This document shows positions 49,501 through 60,800 of a DNA stretch of 64,000 nucleotides, piece after piece. The stretch is from NCBI GenBank assembly GCA_026261815.1, contig JAMPIT010000890.1:4618001-4682000 (forward strand), in the 5' to 3' direction. Position numbers and translations under genes: made by a program. Origin of the DNA: Monarcha castaneiventris obscurior (taxonomy: Eukaryota > Chordata > Aves > Passeriformes > Monarchidae). How positions within the stretch are numbered: the first letter of the stretch is position 1; each line of letters opens with the position of its first letter. The notes beneath the pieces were generated by a model that saw nothing but the letters and a program-made list of their open reading frames with translations, was not told the origin of the DNA and ran no database searches.

Positions 49501-52019
49501 CAAAGCAGAAGTGATTCATACTGAATTAGAACTCACAAGACCTCCTCATTAAAAAATTCCACAGTGGCTCTACTTACCATGCATGTCATCCCCTAAAGTA
49601 CTTGCATAGCATCTGCCACCCACCAATAATTAACTGCCTGAGAGTGAAGAAAGGTGCGTGCAGCAAGTCAGATTGTCTGTTCCCCCATGTTCTGCCCTTA
49701 AAGGGATGTGAAAAGGGTAAAAACACCAAGACACAGCAGCAATTACTTCACCACACAAAAGCACAAGGCAGCAAAGAATGTTTACACTTCAGCACTGACA
49801 GAGCAGATGAACAGAGCTACCACAGAGCAACACTATAAGCTCTGAAAAGATTTGCATTTAAGCGTGTATTAAACTCCCTCAGAGCTTTCCTGCCAACACA
49901 AATTGTGCTGGCTTGACTACAGTGGAACTGTCAGAATTCAGCAGCCCAGTCCACGCGTGTGTGTGCTTACAGGAGCACAAAGATGCTCACACAGGCTGAC
50001 ACAAAGTCACACAAGGACAAGGGATCATTACAGCAATGTAAATGCATCCAGCCTAGCAAAACTGTGCTGCTGGAACAGAAAGATCACGACTAGGAGCAGC
50101 ATATTTTCACAGAAGAAACCTGCCTTTCAGAGAACAGATTTGCTCAGCCAACACAATGCAAAGGTTCAGAGAAACAAGAAGCAAGGGGATTCTGAAATAG
50201 ATGAAAACGAGGAGGCACTGAGTGCAGCCGTTATGACAAAGTCACCGTATTATTGACCAAATATTATTGCATTAAAGCTACGGGGTATCACAGAGACTTT
50301 TTTCAGCTTATTAGCTGCCAAAAAATATAGAAGAAAATTATAAAATTTATGCACAGACCAGATCCTTACAGAGAGAAAGAACACATGAAACATTCCCCTT
50401 ACAGTGGCAAATACCTTGCTTACATATTGGGAGAAAAAAAAACCCTGGAAAACCAAGATATAGAGTGAAAGAACAGTTCTTGTGTATAATATATTGGTAG
50501 CACCAGGCCCTAGCACTTCAGTAAACACAATCAAAGCAGCACAGCTGGAATTTGTAGCCCACTGTGCTATCAGTTTATGAAGAGCTGCTTAATAGAGACA
50601 GAGCCATCTGGGCCAATTACAGACAACACATCTTAGGCACAATGGAAATGATTCCAAGTCACTGTGTTCAACATAGTCTTCTATTCAACAAAAGAAAAAA
50701 AAATCAACAAACTCTTCTTTTGTCTTGCTTTCCCTTTGGTGCCTACAAAACAAGGACCAGTAGCAATGACTTTGGCTTAGACTAAACATGCTGCAATGCT
50801 AGGGTAATTTCCTGTCTACTTAATAGAAGGGATTTGGATGCAAAGATTTATAAGGGAAGAAATCAACATAATTTTCTGAAAGTTTCAATATAAAAAAGTA
50901 AATCTGAGTTTTGGACTTGTCCACTCCTTCCCATGTTATATACAAAGGACTCGTCTGGGAATAAGCAGACCCGTTTTCACTTCAGTATATTCACATCACA
51001 TGGAGGAAATAAAAAGAAAACATGCTGTAATGCCACCAGCACACCATTACGATAAAGCTTATGCAATAAACCAGAATAAAACAGAACTAAAAGGATAGAA
51101 ATATTATTACACTCCTGATGCCCAATCTGCCAACATGTTGCATCAGCACAGCTGATGCGTATTTTATGCCTTTTTGTTTGCTTTTCTTCTAACAAATTCT
51201 GCTTGGCAAAATGAAATCATTCATGGGACCTGTCCTTTGCACTCCCAGCAGGACTGTAATAAGTGGTTAGTCCAGTATAAAACCTATCTCTATTTAATAA
51301 AAACATTAATAGATATAGCCACCAAGTGACATGTAAAGGAATTTCTTCTGGAAAAAAATCCTATGTTTAAGGTGTCCCATTGGTTGTAAATAACTTACTG
51401 AATATTCAGCAGTAAAAATTTCACTGGGCTACATAAAACTACTTAATGTCCTAGTAGTGAGTTATCCTCTCTGTGGAGAATACTGGGATCTTGTTCATTC
51501 CTGTGAGGAACACTGCAAAAAGAAAAATTATTTTTCACCCTTAGCAGAAGACACAGCAATGACATATGTGATAGACATGCTCAGTACATGTTCAAATAGG
51601 TACCGAAAATCACGGTGAGTAACTCTGAGCCTTCCTGTTATAAAACTGCTTCAGAAAAGGGCTTCATTCCAGTACTTCTGCTGAAATTCATAGGAACTCA
51701 CCTGGCAAACGTAAAAACAGAACTGCTCAGTAGGGAGCTGTTACCATCTACCTTCAGTGATTGGCTTTATAAAATAATTGCTTCTTTCATTACTCTCCAG
51801 GAAAAAAAAAAAAAAGCTAAAAAGTTATGAACACTTCTGTCTTGCACTAACTTATATGACAACAAATAAAATCTATCTTTATTATACTGAGTAAGGTTTG
51901 TGTTTAAATCTGTAAGCAAACAGGCACAAGGATGGTGTGGGAAAATGACAGGGGGTAAAATTAGAGAAAACTGGGAAATTATATGCACATTCCAACAGAA
52001 GTTATAATAGTCAGGGAAT
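46538..52019. other. Unique noncoding DNA
   Basis: About 5.5 kb without a recognisable gene or interspersed repeat. At about 46840-46910 there is a cluster of homeodomain-like words ('ttaatgatta', 'ctaattacat') that may mark a conserved element. The longest frame (49903-50256, 117 codons) has no family signature. Confidence 0.5.
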
Positions 52020-52580
52020 TCAGAGAATATGGTGAAATGCAGAGGCTAAATGCAATGCCCCAAACCTCTGTGACACTCCCCACACAATACATGTCAAGGG
52101 AGATGAAATAAAGGGTGAAGCTGAATGAAGACACTGGTCAGGATGTTGTAATCCCTGCAGGAATGGGAACTTGATGTTCTCGTGTAGGTGATAAACCACA
52201 TAGCAGCTGTCATCCAAGGGAGAGAGGAGAAGATGACCTGCTGCTGAATGAACAACTGTGGCAAAATAACTCTCAGGTGAACTTTGCTTATTATAATGTT
52301 GTCATAACTAACACACACCTGCATCCCAAAGCTACCCTCTTCCAAGGTACGACCACGCCTCCCTGGGAATGTGATCTTTATTTTATTGACTGCACATCTG
52401 AGAGCCAAGAGAGAGAATTTTACACCTCTGGGCTGCTCAGAGCAGAGTCCCCATGATGGGATGCTGGATGGGCACAGAGGTTTCAGATTTCCTATGGAAC
52501 TGACAGACCCATCAAACACAGAGGGTTTGAGGAAATCCTCCCTTTCTCATGACACAGGGCTCCTGTTAAGAAGAAAAAAT
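52020..52580. other. Unassigned block of higher complexity, possible old repeat
   Basis: This block is visibly less A+T-rich than its neighbours. It carries a 141-codon minus frame (52094-52519), the longest non-repetitive frame in the window. I do not recognise the protein. The texture near 52300-52390 (for example 'ccacgcctccctgggaa') is reminiscent of an ERV-derived segment, but I cannot place it in a family. It could equally be unique DNA. Confidence 0.25.
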
Positions 52581-52879
52581 TAATGCAAAATAACTTGGAG
52601 AAGTCCTAGCACACACTGAACATTGGCTGGGTAACAGAATGACAGAGAAGTAAAATCTCAAAACACACTGATGGAAACATTTCTGGAAGCAAACATATAC
52701 AGAAAGACATGGTTTATGGTAGCAAGATATTGTCATCATCAAAACCATTAGATTTAATCTTTCATTCTGAAATGAATATTCTAGTTGGATGTTGGCACAA
52801 AGCTGAACCCAATGAAGCATGAAATTACAGGAAGGTATTCTTACACTATTTGCTGCTTAAGTGCATCTGCATTTTTTTC

Positions 52880-53000
52880 ACAGAGAGTACTCAAATTACT
52901 TTACAAATACCAAGATGCTATTTTACAGATGGGGAGACTGAATGGTGGTGTTTGCTGCACAGGAATAACGAGCAGTTTAGCAACAGAGGTTTCACACCCA
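52880..53000 (-). mobile_element. MIR-type SINE relic
   Basis: Antisense MIR-like order: 'tcaaattactttacaaatac', 'gctattttacagatggggag', 'actgaatgg', and a later 'acagaggtttcacacccag' that may correspond to the 'aaggtcacacagc' part. The most diagnostic piece is 'ttttacagatggggagactg'. It is more eroded than the relic at 37.26 kb. Confidence 0.55.
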
Positions 53001-55364
53001 GTGGGGCTTAATTCAAACAGTGCTACCTCATGAGTCACGCTTCCAAGGCATGACTATGCAAATAACTTCTGCATGTTTTTGTTTCTCTGACAAATCCTCT
53101 CCCTAGTCAAGAGACTTCTAGGTTGTCAGACAAAGAGCATTAAATTCCCTTTGTCACAATATGCAAGAGAAATGTTTTTTCAGAGCTCAAGCTAATCAAA
53201 AGGAGGTGGGTTTGGGTGGGGGTTTTTGCTTTTATGGCAAGGGCATCAAAGCAACTTAGCCATGGAAAGAAATAAAAAAAGATTTAAGAAATTAGTTTAT
53301 TGGAGACCAAACTGCAACCATATCCCAAACCTCGAATTTGGTAGCTAGACACCCAGAGAGCTGGGGAAGATGGAGAGAGTCCCATTCAGAGTCCTTGCCC
53401 AGGGACTCTTTTCACTGATTAATCATTTACTGTAAAATACAGAAATAGCCCCAGGTACACAGAGCAGAATAAAGCACTGATTCTAAGCTTCTGAATGTTT
53501 TTATGCTTTTGAGCTTTTTTTAATGCTTTTTGAGGTCTGTAAACATACATATATATAACAGCAAAAGATCTAAACAAATAATCTTCTACATCCTAAGACA
53601 GAAAATAACCCTACCTAGAATTTTCCCGGCCTAAACCAGTACTTTTCAGAGCTGCATCTTTGCAGTTTATTTTATAAGAAACTTAAAAAGGTGAAGTATC
53701 CAATGGCATAGCATAATGAAGGAGATACCTTTTTGCTGATTGTTAATTTGCAGAATAATTCATATTGGTGGAAGAAACAATGTTTCCTGAGAAAATTTCA
53801 TGTCAAAAACATGTTAAATAAGAAGAATGTCTGGAGAGATGGAACTGCAGTGCCTGCATATTGAGTGAGAAGACTTTGGGATTAATTAAAAAATACTAGC
53901 TACTTCTACCAGCATGCATTCTCAGACATTGCAAAAATTCACCAGATACTATGAAGTGCTAGCAGTAACCAAGAACAAACAAAGCAAAAAATTAAAAAAA
54001 AATACAACCGCACACAAAAAAAACCCTCCCCAAAGCAAACATCTGCATCTAAAAGAAGTGTAAAAGCTCAAAGTGTCAGAGAGAAGAGACTTAATAGACA
54101 TAGAACTTTTATATAATGAAATCAATTGAACATCAAATAATTTTTGACCAAAAAAAAAAAAAAAAAAGGTAACAGTAATGTTTGCAATTGTCATTTTAGC
54201 GGAAAAAATTGATTCCAAGAATGTGAGTTTAGGATAGCAATTTCTCTTTACTTGCATTATTGGTGATTCACACTATGAAAAAAAAAAATGTACTACTACT
54301 TTTAGTTTTTTTAACACAAATTTCCACCAACTATTGAAAATGAATGAATCTCCAATGCCAACGAAAATTTTCAATCCATTCTATTTCAATCTACAGGTAT
54401 TCTAATTCCTGCACGTTTCCCTCATTTCTTCATATGAATATATTCATATTAATGATGATGATATTCACATTCGTTCATCAGCATTTTACATATTATTTCT
54501 AGCTGATCCATCACCTTTGGTAGAGAACAAGTAAAACATCAGAACAGGCATAGAAGTCTTTACAAAATCTTCAATCCAGTATTTTAAAATCTGGGTGTCC
54601 AACTAAAGAGACACTCTACAGCTTCAAGAAATGTTGGGGCCTGCATGATAAAAAGAGTGAAAAACTTCCCTCAGTAAATTCTTATACTATCCTCAATTTA
54701 TATAATCAGGATTTTTGGATCAGGAGAACGACTGGCAACTAAAATTTTTAAGATCCATGAATCTGTCCCTAAACCTCTGCACCCTTTAATCTATTCTTCT
54801 GTGCATTGTCAGTTACAAAATATCATATTTCTTAATGATTACTTGTGAATACAATGTAAAATTCCTACATAAAAGTATCTCTGCAGAAAAAAATTACCTT
54901 TACTTTTCAAACACAGAAAACAGTAATTTATCTCTTATGAATCCGAATACTCACTTTTCAAAATATGGTGATGCATTAAAAATTAGCTTAAATGTGTTAT
55001 TTTTTCTTTTCTTTTCTTTTTTTTTTTTAAGCAGCAGGAGTAGGAAAATTAAGAAATATAGATATGTTTGCACTCTTCAGAGTGGATATACCACAGAGCA
55101 GGGAGAACTGAGGCATGAGACAAAATGACAAATTTTGTATACAAATAGCAGCCAGGCAGGAAGATATTCTGTGTTAAACAAAGACAAAAAAATAAACCTA
55201 TAGGAAAGTACTATAGCTGTGGGGCACAGGGGTCACTTTATGAAATCCTCAGACCAGACTGAGGAGATAAAGCAGCTACAAAGACAGTCTGGCACTGTTA
55301 TCTCAGTCAGTCTTTTCACACAGTCTTCAGTATAAGGCTGCCCATGAAATACAAGTTTTATCTG
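53001..55364. other. Unique noncoding DNA
   Basis: No gene is seen. Features are limited to a G-rich run at 53202-53222, a TA-type run near 53551-53558, and an A18 homopolymer at 54150-54167. Confidence 0.5.
53202..53222 (+). other. G-rich run, weak quadruplex candidate
   Basis: Closely spaced G runs ('ggaggtgggtttgggtgggg') lie in A+T-rich DNA. Only three runs reach three G, so a stable three-tetrad quadruplex is not assured. A two-tetrad form is possible. Confidence 0.35.
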
Positions 55365-55426
55365 GGAGTTGGACACAAAGATTCTTACTGGTCACTTCCA
55401 TCTTGAGATATTCTATAATTTATAAA
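55365..55426 (+). mobile_element. CR1 LINE 3'-end fragment (diverged)
   Basis: Landmarks 'gggagttggacacaaagatt', 'cttactggtcacttcca' and 'gagatattctataattta' correspond to the CR1 3' UTR end and a mutated terminal octamer. The copy is short and old. Confidence 0.65.
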
Positions 55427-55515
55427 ATTATTGCCTTTTTCAGTATCTACTTCAGCAGGCTACCCTGGAGATTTATGACACCAGTATCTCTCAATGTAAT
55501 ACTTACATTTACACT

Positions 55516-55550
55516 TAATGTAAGTGTAATTTACAATTACACTTACATTA
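55516..55550. repeat. Perfect hairpin, 16-bp stem with 3-nt loop
   Basis: Arms 55516-55531 and 55535-55550 are exact reverse complements (core AATGTAAGTGTAATT / AATTACACTTACATT) around the loop TAC. The upstream sequence repeats related 'ttacattt' words, suggesting the palindrome grew from a short tandem tract. It is compact enough to fold in single-stranded DNA or RNA. Confidence 0.9.
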
Positions 55551-55556
55551 CATTTA

Positions 55557-55583
55557 CATGGTAATGGCAAGCCCATTACCATG
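55557..55583. repeat. Perfect hairpin, 11-bp stem with 5-nt loop
   Basis: Arms CATGGTAATGG (55557-55567) and CCATTACCATG (55573-55583) flank the loop CAAGC. It lies six bases from the previous hairpin, so the two could form side by side. Confidence 0.88.
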
Positions 55584-57169
55584 CAAAGGAAGAAAATCCC
55601 AGATTTTATTTCCAGAGGAAGTTCTTAAATCAAAACAACCCTGAGCAGACTTAGATCTCCAGGGTGCAACAGAAGAAAAAAATTAAATTAAATGAAATTA
55701 ATTTTTAAAATTCTTTAAAATTCTTTGATTAAGCAAGATGACAGGTTCATATGAAGCAATCATTTCCTTGAAGAGTGCTACTCAGCACCAGCATGTCCAT
55801 ATCCAGCCTAGAGCAGCAGAACACTTGAGCACTGGCAAGAACTTATTCAGTGCTGTTCTCCTACAAATCCTGAGTTGTCCCTTTAAGGGAAGATGCTGCA
55901 GCACATGGCAGCACCACGCCTCTCACAGCATTGTCCTTGCCTTCCTGGTGCATATTTTGCAGCAGTTTAGAGGCTGGAGACACAGGCTGAAATAAAAAGC
56001 CTGCAAATTCATCTGCTGGAGCAGGCAGGTTTTTGATCTCTAACCAGAATGTATTTGGTAAAAGGAGCACACCACAGATGCCCCCTCAAGGCAGCCCAGA
56101 ATTCCTATCTGCCAGTAGCACATAAGGTTTAATCAACATGTGAGAAAGAAGGAGAGAAAGCATCTGCTGACCTGCTCTAGCCAAAACACAGACAATTTCA
56201 TTCTTCTTAAGATGAAGTAACTCAGCAAGCAATACCCTATTTTATTACGGGGGAAATGCAAAGCAGCCAACCATTCCTACTAAATCAAACTATCCTGAAC
56301 TGCCCTCTGAAGCTGCAGTCCTCAGGACTGGAGTCTGGGATCTGCCAAATTAAAACACTGAAACATTACTTAAGCAATCACCATTTTATAAATAGGAGAA
56401 CAACTTCCCCTGTAGCCAAATCTCCATATGTGAGGCAACAAACGTTTCCATATTTTAAATGTTAGCTCTTCTGGAGACACACCTCATTTAAGACAGTATC
56501 TTGTTAACCTGCCAAGTCTAAAATACCTGTACTATGAGAATACTGGGTTCATATTCATATCCTCAGCTCTGTAAATCCTTGACTTCAACAGACATAACTC
56601 AGTGCACATCAGCTACAGATCCAGCACACTGTTTATTGCTGAACTTGCATAGATGGAAGTGCTTTGAAAAATATAATGTCCCTGTCATCCATTTCAGAAA
56701 TGTATTTTCATGATGACTGGTCAAAGCTGGCTTTTCCCTTGCATTTTCCCTGCTTTACTGGCAGCTATTTTGGACAATTTTATTTATTTTAAAATGTTTT
56801 TCCTCATCCTTCTTATCAGCTCCCTTCGAGCATGGAAAGGCCATGATAAGGACTCTCCAGAGACCTCTCCTAAGTCTTTCCAGGCTGAGCATGTGGCAAC
56901 CCAAGATACAGCTGGTATCCAGATATGACTGTAAGTCAATCATCTTACTCCATAAATAGGGAACAGCCTGTTGAACTCTCCAGCATGGCAGTGGGCTGCA
57001 CACCGGGATCTCCCCATGACTGGGGAAGCCTCTCAAAATTGTTCCTTGAGGCAGAGAAATTCCTCGCAACAGATTTGCAGTGTGAATAATAGCATGATAA
57101 ACTTTGAAGTCTTAGGTGATATAAAGGATAGATTGTAGACATATAATCCCTTAGACACAAACTTTTGAC
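55584..57169. other. Unique noncoding DNA
   Basis: Begins with A/T-rich imperfect duplications near 55679-55730 ('ttaaaattcttt' twice). No gene is recognised. Opposite-strand frames of 70-105 codons at 55738-57069 have no family signature. Confidence 0.5.
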
Positions 57170-57850
57170 CAAGTCTCAGACTAAGTCTGGATCCAGCTGC
57201 ACCCAAACTCCTTTTAGAAGGGGGTTTAGGAACTAAGGGAGTCCTTTCTGAAACTCATGGCTCAGTGGGAGGGTGTCCCTGGCAGTTTTATCTGACCTTG
57301 TCCTCTAGGCAGTAAACCATCAAGTGTACCTTACCATGAGATCTTGTTAAAACCCCGCCACATTCACTATCAAACTTTGTTAAATCACTGTTTTATATCA
57401 ATTAATGAATTTCTACTTCTCTGTTACAAGAGAAGGCACAGCATCATCCATGACATCTGGGTGTAATATTTCAATTACAATGCCTATTTTCAACAGATTA
57501 CCTCATGAGCAATTAATTTGCTAAAAATTTTTTGCCCAGCCAGATGGATGCCTTAAAAAAATTTCTTTCAAGCACCTACAATGAAAATGTGCTCATGTGA
57601 ATGTGTGAATTAGGAATAGGTGTGAAAAAAATACCACGAAAAAAAAGAGACATTGAGTAGAACTTTCACCTAAAAACAACAGATAAGCACACTTAGTTTT
57701 GACATTTAACTCGGTTTCTTTTGGTTAAGCTCTTATGGGGACCTTTCATTGGTTCAGACCAATGGTTTTGACTGTAACTGGTCGGGACAAATAAATGCTG
57801 AACTTGAGTTTGGCTAATGCGCGGATATCAGAAACTGTGTCTGAGAAAGA
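57170..57850 (+). other. Possible decayed LTR-like segment
   Basis: Carries an 18-bp palindrome containing CCAAT on both strands (57747-57764), followed about 25 bases later by AATAAA (57790-57795). CCAAT and polyadenylation words close together recall LTR U3/R organisation, but I see no TG/CA ends, no TATA box at a sensible place and no known family match. Chance is a real alternative. Confidence 0.2.
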
Positions 57851-60800
57851 AGATCTGGAAAAGTTTATGCGAAGGTATTTATGTGTAAAAATAATATAAA
57901 AATAACACATGGGCAGTTTTACTTCAAAGACTAATGTAAAAAATGAACAGCCAGAATACAGTAGAAAGTTATTTTGCGTTTTTGATTTTCTGTGGGTTTT
58001 TTTAAAGTAAAATTAATCTAGGGACAGGGAACAGAACGAAGCATAAGCAATAAGTTCAACACAGAAGTGTTATTCTAAATAAAAGGAGTAGTCTCCCAGT
58101 AACCAACCTTTTATTATTTAGACTGCATAAAATTACAAATAACACTGATTTCCATCCAAGAAGCTGCAAAAAAGAATAAATCAATGTACCTTTTTAAGGC
58201 AAGCATTGTTACCTTCATTCTGGTGGAGGACAAAACACTGCACATTGTGATGAAGGGACTATTCATATGCATTCAGTATTTACATAATATCTGACAATGA
58301 TGAGTTCTATCAGATTTCATTGTGTGCCCAATTTACATAGTCATAAAAATATCTGAAAATACAGCCCCAGTTTATGGCCTGTTTATGGACACCTTATTTC
58401 CTTGCTACACACAAACAAGGCACCAAAAGTGGATAGAGAAACAACCCACACTTGATTCTCCAGGCTTTTCTGTAGGCAAGTGATAATATCTTTTAATTCA
58501 TAACCCAAAATATAGGAAAACACTCCTGGTGTGCAGACACAAAGCTGATTAAAGAGCCAGACTGTCAGTGGAGCAGCTTACTGGCAATTAGTTACCCGAA
58601 TAAAAAGAAGGCCGTCACAACAGAGCAGCCTCCCATGAGTTACAGTCACCTTTGTACTTGGACTAAATTTGCCAAAAGCACAGAAATATTTCACAGTTTG
58701 TAAGAAGAACTTGCAAGAGTTCAGGGGCTACTTTTAAAGAGAGAAAAATTACAAATTCACCACCAAGTGTAGACACTTAAAAGCTTAAAGGCAATGAACA
58801 CAGAAAGCAAAAGAACCTCAGGAAAGTTGTGGGAAAAAAAGTAATATATAGATATAGATATAGATGTATTTTCTCAAATAATAGCCCTGAAGTTTAAGAA
58901 ACAATTTACTGAAGCATGGCAGTTGCTATTAGCCCTATAGAGTTTGTGAAAAAAAGGGCCAGTGGAGTTGAATTGCGTATTTGGTACAGTAGGCAAACAA
59001 TGCTAACAAACAGAATATGAGTGGTAGACTATTGTGACAGAGAAAACAGAAATATGCAAGAACAAGCAATCAAGTCCCCAAAAGATCATGTACTCATTAC
59101 TGGTGAAGTAGCAAGTCCACTTAAGTTTCCTTAAGCTGCCTAATACAGTTCATACTGAGACAAAATCTGAACTCTCACAGCCTGACTGCAGAACTACCAT
59201 GAGGTGATGGGAATGACAGATTCTGATAACATGACGTCACATCTTAGAAGAAAAGGAAAAAAAAGAGTTTGAAAATTAGGCCAAAATGTTCCCACTTGTG
59301 TGCCTTACGTTGTCATCAGCAGAAATCTGTACTTTGGCACCTAAGTCCAAGTGGCTTTATTTCATCACTCACAGCTATTAAATAAAACCTTTGATGTGAG
59401 ACCGATAGAAGATTCACCACCTCTATACATTTCAACATTTTTAGTTGCATGCCTATTTTCAGTATAAAACCTGAATGAAAAAAAAGCTCCTGAGAAAAGG
59501 AAAGTGCAATTATCCTCACTCAAGTTCGTCCCCAAACATATGATGCAGTTAAAAACCTAAAAAAAACCCCATGCATGAAGGTATTTTGTAGTACTTATGA
59601 AATTGCTTCATAGACAAATACGGAAGTCAAGTCAGGCCTCTAGGTGAAAAATCACACTGAATTAATTAAATTTCAAATGTTAATACATAAACATGTAGAA
59701 TATATAGGTTCTTAAGGTTTAAAATAGTCCAAATATTTCAAGACAGATCACAATGCATGAGATATAAAATAGTTATCCATTACACAGATGGAGTTGTCTT
59801 GCTGGAAGAGAAGAAAGTATAGTAAGAATCAACCAAAATATATCACTCCAGATAAAATCCATTTTTCAATAATAAAAAAAGTGCTTAGCTAAATAGGGAT
59901 TTATCTAGATATGCGCTGATATTTTTAAAATATCAAATAAAACATTGGATATCTCCATATGAGAAAGATTACATGTTTTATTTCAAAATGTTGTGTCTAC
60001 ATACAGATCTGTGCTGGTCACAGCAGACAAGTTTCCAGCTTCCACACATGCTTCCTTTCTGCTTTGAATAAATCACAAACACAGTTAACTTTTATAGGAT
60101 TACTTCTCCATGCATTGTGTATTATTAGATGCAGAAGCAGGGACATCTCTTCTCTCAGGGTACTTTTGGCTGCACAGGAAAGAGGAAACAAAATAAGATT
60201 TTTTTGACTGGTTTTGCATTCCAAGGAGGTTTAGATACCTACCTATTCAAATAGGCAGGTGTTTAGCCAGCCCAGCCCTAAGAAGGGCTGGTACATCTCC
60301 CTACAGTCATCAGAATGCAGAGTTCAGCACTCATTTGCAAGGAACATAATTAATACAGTAGAAATCTTTGTTTAAACGTTGCCTTGGCTGAGCATGTTCA
60401 AAATGAATGTCACATTGAATTCCTGCAGTTGATGCTTTCATTTACATTTGATATGGGACTCAGATCCCTTGTAAGAGTTTTGGAAAGCAGCACGTGCATC
60501 TTTATTTTTTAAAAAAGCTCTTAGTGTTCAAGGGTGTTTTCCACCAAGTTTGAGACTTGGCAGGCAGTTGCAGGCCTCTCAGTGATTTCCATTTCAACAT
60601 TTGATTTATTAAAAACACCCTAGACATAGTTTAATTTACTTGCAAATTTTTATTATTTTTTTTTTGCCTGCCTTTAAATGGAAAACCTGTGCACTTGAAA
60701 ATTGTTTATTTTCACAGCAGCATCTGCAAATATCTGTGTAATGTCTGTTGAAATTCTATTCTATAATTTCTTGCAGCAGTATTTCTTCAGGAACCATAGT

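Noticed and set aside
55490..55600. Possible microRNA precursor
   Set aside because: The stems are 11 and 16 bp with tiny loops, shorter than a typical precursor, and resemble no known microRNA.
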